In this document: piece after piece, positions 6,291 to 8,902 of the stretch
How the letters are laid out: every line of letters starts with the position of its first letter
Position numbering within the stretch: position 1 is the stretch's first letter
Assembly (NCBI GenBank): GCA_025923175.1
Contig: JAICGL010000131.1
Span: 1 to 8,902 of the forward strand
Reading direction: 5' to 3'
DNA: 8,902 bases
Source: Acidimicrobiia bacterium
GTDB taxonomy: Bacteria > Actinomycetota > Acidimicrobiia > IMCC26256 > BP-133
Notes under the pieces: generated by a model
Told to the model about the DNA's origin: nothing
Databases searched by the model: none
The model's input: only the letters and a program-made list of their open reading frames with translations
Made by a program: the position numbers and the translations under genes

Positions 6291-6917
6291 TCAAGGCCGG
6301 CGGGTGGGCCCGACGCCGATCATCGAGTCGCGGGTGACCAGCGCAGCCAGCTCCTTCTCGCTCATCCCGTCCGTCCCCTCGGGACGCTTCGGGAGGACCC
6401 AATACCGCATCTCCGAGCTGGAGTCCCAGATCCGGATCTCGACGCTGTCGGGGATGTCGTAGCCGAAGTCCTCACGGAGCACCTTGCGGGGTTCCCGCAC
6501 CATCCGGGAGCGGTAGGCGGGCTGCTTGTACCAGTTCGGCGGCAGGCCGAGCGTCGGCCAGGGGTAGCACGAGCACAGCGTGCAGACGATGGCGTTGTGG
6601 ACCGTGTCCGTGTTCTCCACAACGACCATGTCCTCGCCCTGCAGGCCGCCGATGCCGAGCTCCGCGCAAGCCTTCGTCGCGTCCTCGAGCAACCGCTTCT
6701 TGAACTCGGGGTCGGTCCAGGCCTTGGCCACCACCCCCGCCCCGAGCTGCGGGCCGACCTCGTTCTCGTAGATCTCGGCGAAACGGTCGACGGCCTCGGT
6801 GGTCATGAGCCCCTTGTCGATCATGATCGACTCGAGGGCTTTCACCCGGGCAGCGATCTCCGCCTGCGACCGGGGCAGTGTCGCCTGCGGCGACGGGCTG
6901 TTCGTCGGCTGGCTCAT
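6291..6917 (-). CDS. nthA: Nitrile hydratase alpha subunit, cobalt type
   Basis: This 208-residue protein is the metal-binding subunit of nitrile hydratase (EC 4.2.1.84), which hydrates nitriles to amides in the cytoplasm. The metal claw is Cys112-Thr-Leu-Cys115-Ser-Cys117, followed by YPWPTLGLPPNWYK. The Thr between the first two cysteines is the cobalt-type form; iron enzymes have Ser. In known enzymes the second and third cysteines are oxidised to sulfinic and sulfenic acid. Other family features are RVKALESIMIDKGL near 24-37, EVGPQLGAGVVAKAW near 53-67 and the DFGYDIP segment at 150-156. Length is normal. The ATG overlaps the beta stop as ATGA and has GGAGG at 6928-6924, 6 bases before it. 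All essential metal ligands are present. Confidence 0.96.
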   Translation of the reverse strand: MSQPTNSPSPQATLPRSQAEIAARVKALESIMIDKGLMTTEAVDRFAEIYENEVGPQLGAGVVAKAWTDPEFKKRLLEDATKACAELGIGGLQGEDMVVVENTDTVHNAIVCTLCSCYPWPTLGLPPNWYKQPAYRSRMVREPRKVLREDFGYDIPDSVEIRIWDSSSEMRYWVLPKRPEGTDGMSEKELAALVTRDSMIGVGPTRRP

Positions 6918-7618
6918 CGGGCGCCTCCATCAATGTTCCCGGCCGGTTCGAGGTAGGGCTCCCAGGCGTCGAAGTACACCACGGTGTTCTCCTCGGCGTG
7001 GTCGGAGCCCCACAGGTCCTTGCCGTCGAACCGGATCGTGTAGACGTGCTGGGGGTCGTCGGGCCCGCCGTTCCCGACGCTGTCGGGATAGACGAACGTG
7101 CCGTGGTGCAGTTCGACGGTTCCCACCTTGCCCCGGACGTAGCGAGCACGGCGGGTGTGCCCCTTGGGGCTGTCGTCGTGAATGCGCACCCGGTCGCCGG
7201 GCTTGAACTTCGCCGGCGCGTCCGAGTCCCGCCGGGGGGAGACGCCGGTGCGCACCGCGCCTTCGGCGAACGCCACGAGGTCGGGGTTCTTCGTGTCGGG
7301 GAGCGGCTCGTCCGGGTTCTCCAGGTAATGGCGGGTGCGCTTTTCGAGCTCCTCCGGGTCGATCGCCCCCGCCAGGATGCCGTAGTGCTCGGCCGTGTGG
7401 GCCCAGTGCTCGTAGTACGGCGAGAGCAGGTAGTGGGCCGGGTGCATCTGCTCGATGCCGAACCGGAACATGTCGACGTTGAACCACCCGGCGGCGAACG
7501 GGAACGGGAACATGCCGAAGCCGGCCTTCTCCCATTCGGCCCGCCAGACGGGCTCGTTTTCCTCGACGACAACCGGCCCCAGGCCGTCGGTCCCGCCGAG
7601 GTCGTGGACTCCGTTCAT
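6914..7618 (-). CDS. nthB: Nitrile hydratase beta subunit
   Basis: This 234-residue protein begins MNGVHDLGGTDGLGPV, the diagnostic N-terminus of the beta subunit. The helical N-terminal domain includes FRFGIEQMHPAHYL with Arg52, the arginine known to hydrogen-bond the oxidised cysteines of the alpha subunit. A second basic cluster, GHTRRARYVRGKVG at 153-166, carries the other conserved arginine (R157 or close to it). The C-terminal SH3-like barrel ends in VYFDAWEPYLEP. Length fits the family. The order beta then alpha agrees with the cobalt class. The ATG overlaps the amidase stop as ATGA, and GGGAGG at 7627-7622 lies 3 bases before it, a somewhat short spacing. Confidence 0.96.
   Translation of the reverse strand: MNGVHDLGGTDGLGPVVVEENEPVWRAEWEKAGFGMFPFPFAAGWFNVDMFRFGIEQMHPAHYLLSPYYEHWAHTAEHYGILAGAIDPEELEKRTRHYLENPDEPLPDTKNPDLVAFAEGAVRTGVSPRRDSDAPAKFKPGDRVRIHDDSPKGHTRRARYVRGKVGTVELHHGTFVYPDSVGNGGPDDPQHVYTIRFDGKDLWGSDHAEENTVVYFDAWEPYLEPAGNIDGGAR
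6924..6928 (-). promoter_or_regulatory. Ribosome binding site of nthA inside the nthB end
   Basis: GGAGG on the minus strand lies within the last codons of nthB and 6 bases before the nthA ATG. Together with the ATGA overlap this supports coupled synthesis of the two subunits in equal amounts. Confidence 0.7.
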
Positions 7619-8902
7619 GAGCCTCCCTTGCGGTTCGTCGTAGGCGGCGTGGGGAAGCCCCCCACGGCCTGTTCCAGAGCATTGGCCACCCGCAGGCAGG
7701 TGGCGTCGTCGAAGCGCCGTCCGATGATCATCAGGCCGGCCGGCAGCCCGCCGACCAGGCCGGCCGGCACCGACGTCGCCGGGTGGCCGGTCACGTCGAA
7801 GGGCGCGGTGTTCCCGATCATCTCGAGCGCCCGGGTGAGGTACTCGTCGAGCGGCGCGTCTTCGTCGACGAGCGGCGTGGCGGCCATCGGCAGCGTCGGC
7901 ATGACCAGCACGTCGTGGTCCTCCAGCGCGGTGTCATAGGCGGCCCGCAGTTCGAAGGCCAGGTTCCGCGCCATGGCGTAGTGCCGGCCCTGCTCGGCGT
8001 CGAGGGTGGACCGGCCGGTGAGGAGGACCAGCTTGACGGTCCGCGAGAACCGCTCGGAACGCTCCCGCCACTGCCGCCCGTAGTACTCGATCAGCTCAGG
8101 GTCGTAGAGGCCGAAGTAGTTCCGGCCATAGGCGTTGCCCTCGACCATCTGGGCGGTCGCGCCCTCGGTGGCGATGACGTTCCAGACGTGCATGGCATCG
8201 GCGTGCCAGGGGACCGACACCTCGTCGGCGGCCAGCCCGGCGCTCCGCAGCGTCTCGACGGCGCCGCGCACGGCGTCGTCCACTCCCGGGTCGGACACCG
8301 GCGTGCCGAACCCTTCGGTCACGATCCCGATGCGCAGGCCGGCCGCCGGCGACCCGAGGTCGGCGACGTAGTCGCGGCCTTCGATGCCGACCGGCTGGCG
8401 GGGGTCGAGGCCGTCGTATCCGGCCATCACCGTGAGCATGAGCGCCGCGTCGGCGACCGTCCGGGTCATCGGGCCGAGGTGGTCGATGGTGAGTTCGATG
8501 GGGAAGGCACCCGTGTAGGGCACCAGCCCGTGGGTCGGCTTGTGGCCGACGATCCCGCTGAAGGCGCTCGGGATCCGGACGGACCCGCCCTGGTCACCGC
8601 CAGTGGCCATGTCGACGGCGCCGGACGCCACCAGCGCCGCGCTGCCCGACGACGACCCGCCCGACGAGCGGGACGGGTCCCACGGGTTCAGGACTGGACC
8701 CGGGCGCGAGGTGAAACTCGACCCCGAGAAGCACAGGTCCTCGCAGACCGCCTTGCCGGCGATGGTGGCCCCGGCGGCGAGGAGGCGGCTGACCACCGTG
8801 GCGTCCCGGGTGGGGACGAATCCCTCCACGGTCTCCGAGCCGTTCATCATCGGGACGCCGGCGACCATGGTGTTGTCCTTGATCGCCACCGTGCGGCCGG
8901 CC
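7615..8902 (-). CDS. Amidase (amidase-signature family), nitrile-hydratase linked; N-terminus outside the window
   Basis: The visible part is about 428 residues. It begins at GRTVAIKDN, which is internal to the family, so about 90 residues lie beyond base 8902; the GTG at 8889 is the Val of this motif, not a start. The enzyme hydrolyses amides to carboxylic acid and ammonia (EC 3.5.1.4), using the product of nitrile hydratase. The Ser-cisSer-Lys triad is complete: Lys in AIKDN, cis-Ser in SSGGSSSGSAA, and nucleophile Ser in GGDQGGSVRIP. Their spacings of 75 and 24 residues equal those of the Rhodococcus enzyme (Lys96, Ser171, Ser195, from memory). The GGDQGGS form and the HKPTHGLVPYTGAFPIE stretch place it with the nitrile-hydratase-associated group rather than GatA. 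The stop overlaps the nthB start as ATGA. Confidence 0.94.
   Translation of the reverse strand, partial: AGRTVAIKDNTMVAGVPMMNGSETVEGFVPTRDATVVSRLLAAGATIAGKAVCEDLCFSGSSFTSRPGPVLNPWDPSRSSGGSSSGSAALVASGAVDMATGGDQGGSVRIPSAFSGIVGHKPTHGLVPYTGAFPIELTIDHLGPMTRTVADAALMLTVMAGYDGLDPRQPVGIEGRDYVADLGSPAAGLRIGIVTEGFGTPVSDPGVDDAVRGAVETLRSAGLAADEVSVPWHADAMHVWNVIATEGATAQMVEGNAYGRNYFGLYDPELIEYYGRQWRERSERFSRTVKLVLLTGRSTLDAEQGRHYAMARNLAFELRAAYDTALEDHDVLVMPTLPMAATPLVDEDAPLDEYLTRALEMIGNTAPFDVTGHPATSVPAGLVGGLPAGLMIIGRRFDDATCLRVANALEQAVGGFPTPPTTNRKGGS

Noticed and set aside
6283..6402. 40-codon upstream extension of the accessory protein
   Set aside because: It overlaps the end of nthA in another frame and has Arg/Gly-rich shadow composition; homologs start near the ATG at 6282.
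6878..7939. Plus-strand frame of 353 codons opposite nthB and the amidase
   Set aside because: It is antisense to nitrile hydratase and amidase coding sequence and has no recognisable motif.

Overview
The window is GC-rich throughout (about 70% by eye), with GC-ending codons, few non-coding gaps and clear Shine-Dalgarno sites. The pdxS-pdxT-yebC order is typical of Actinomycetota. The GYW..ASDGG.F.FGDA repeats in the large secreted protein are a type I associate with Acidimicrobiia. I infer an uncultured or little-studied acidimicrobial actinobacterium, with moderate confidence; no rRNA or other strong marker is present to settle it.

Left part (1-2367), minus strand: pdxS, pdxT and yebC lie in one tight operon. 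PdxS and PdxT together form pyridoxal 5'-phosphate synthase; YebC is a conserved cytoplasmic translation/regulatory factor. The left end is abnormal. Bases 1-319 carry a second, inverted piece of pdxT on the plus strand. It is about 87% identical to the intact pdxT and is joined in the middle of yebC, so yebC loses its last quarter. The join lies in a 13-base stretch shared by both genes. It is either a genuine inverted rearrangement or an assembly or amplification chimera.

Middle part (2368-5870): a divergent intergenic region of 239 bases is followed by one plus-strand gene of 1087 codons. It encodes a secreted protein with a signal peptide, six NHL repeats, a beta-propeller-phytase-like domain, a Ser/Thr-rich linker and six C-terminal GYW-type repeats. 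The phytase-like domain keeps most calcium-ligand positions but appears to have lost several phosphate-binding residues. This protein is the best candidate for something undescribed in the window.

Right part (5872-8902), minus strand: an operon of amidase (5' end outside the window), nitrile hydratase beta subunit, alpha subunit (cobalt-type CTLCSC centre) and nitrile hydratase accessory protein. The first three genes overlap by ATGA and the fourth follows after 8 bases. Together they convert nitriles to amides and then to carboxylic acids and ammonia. The operon converges on the large secreted-protein gene with one base between the two stop codons.

I found no tRNA, rRNA, CRISPR array, transposase or phage gene.
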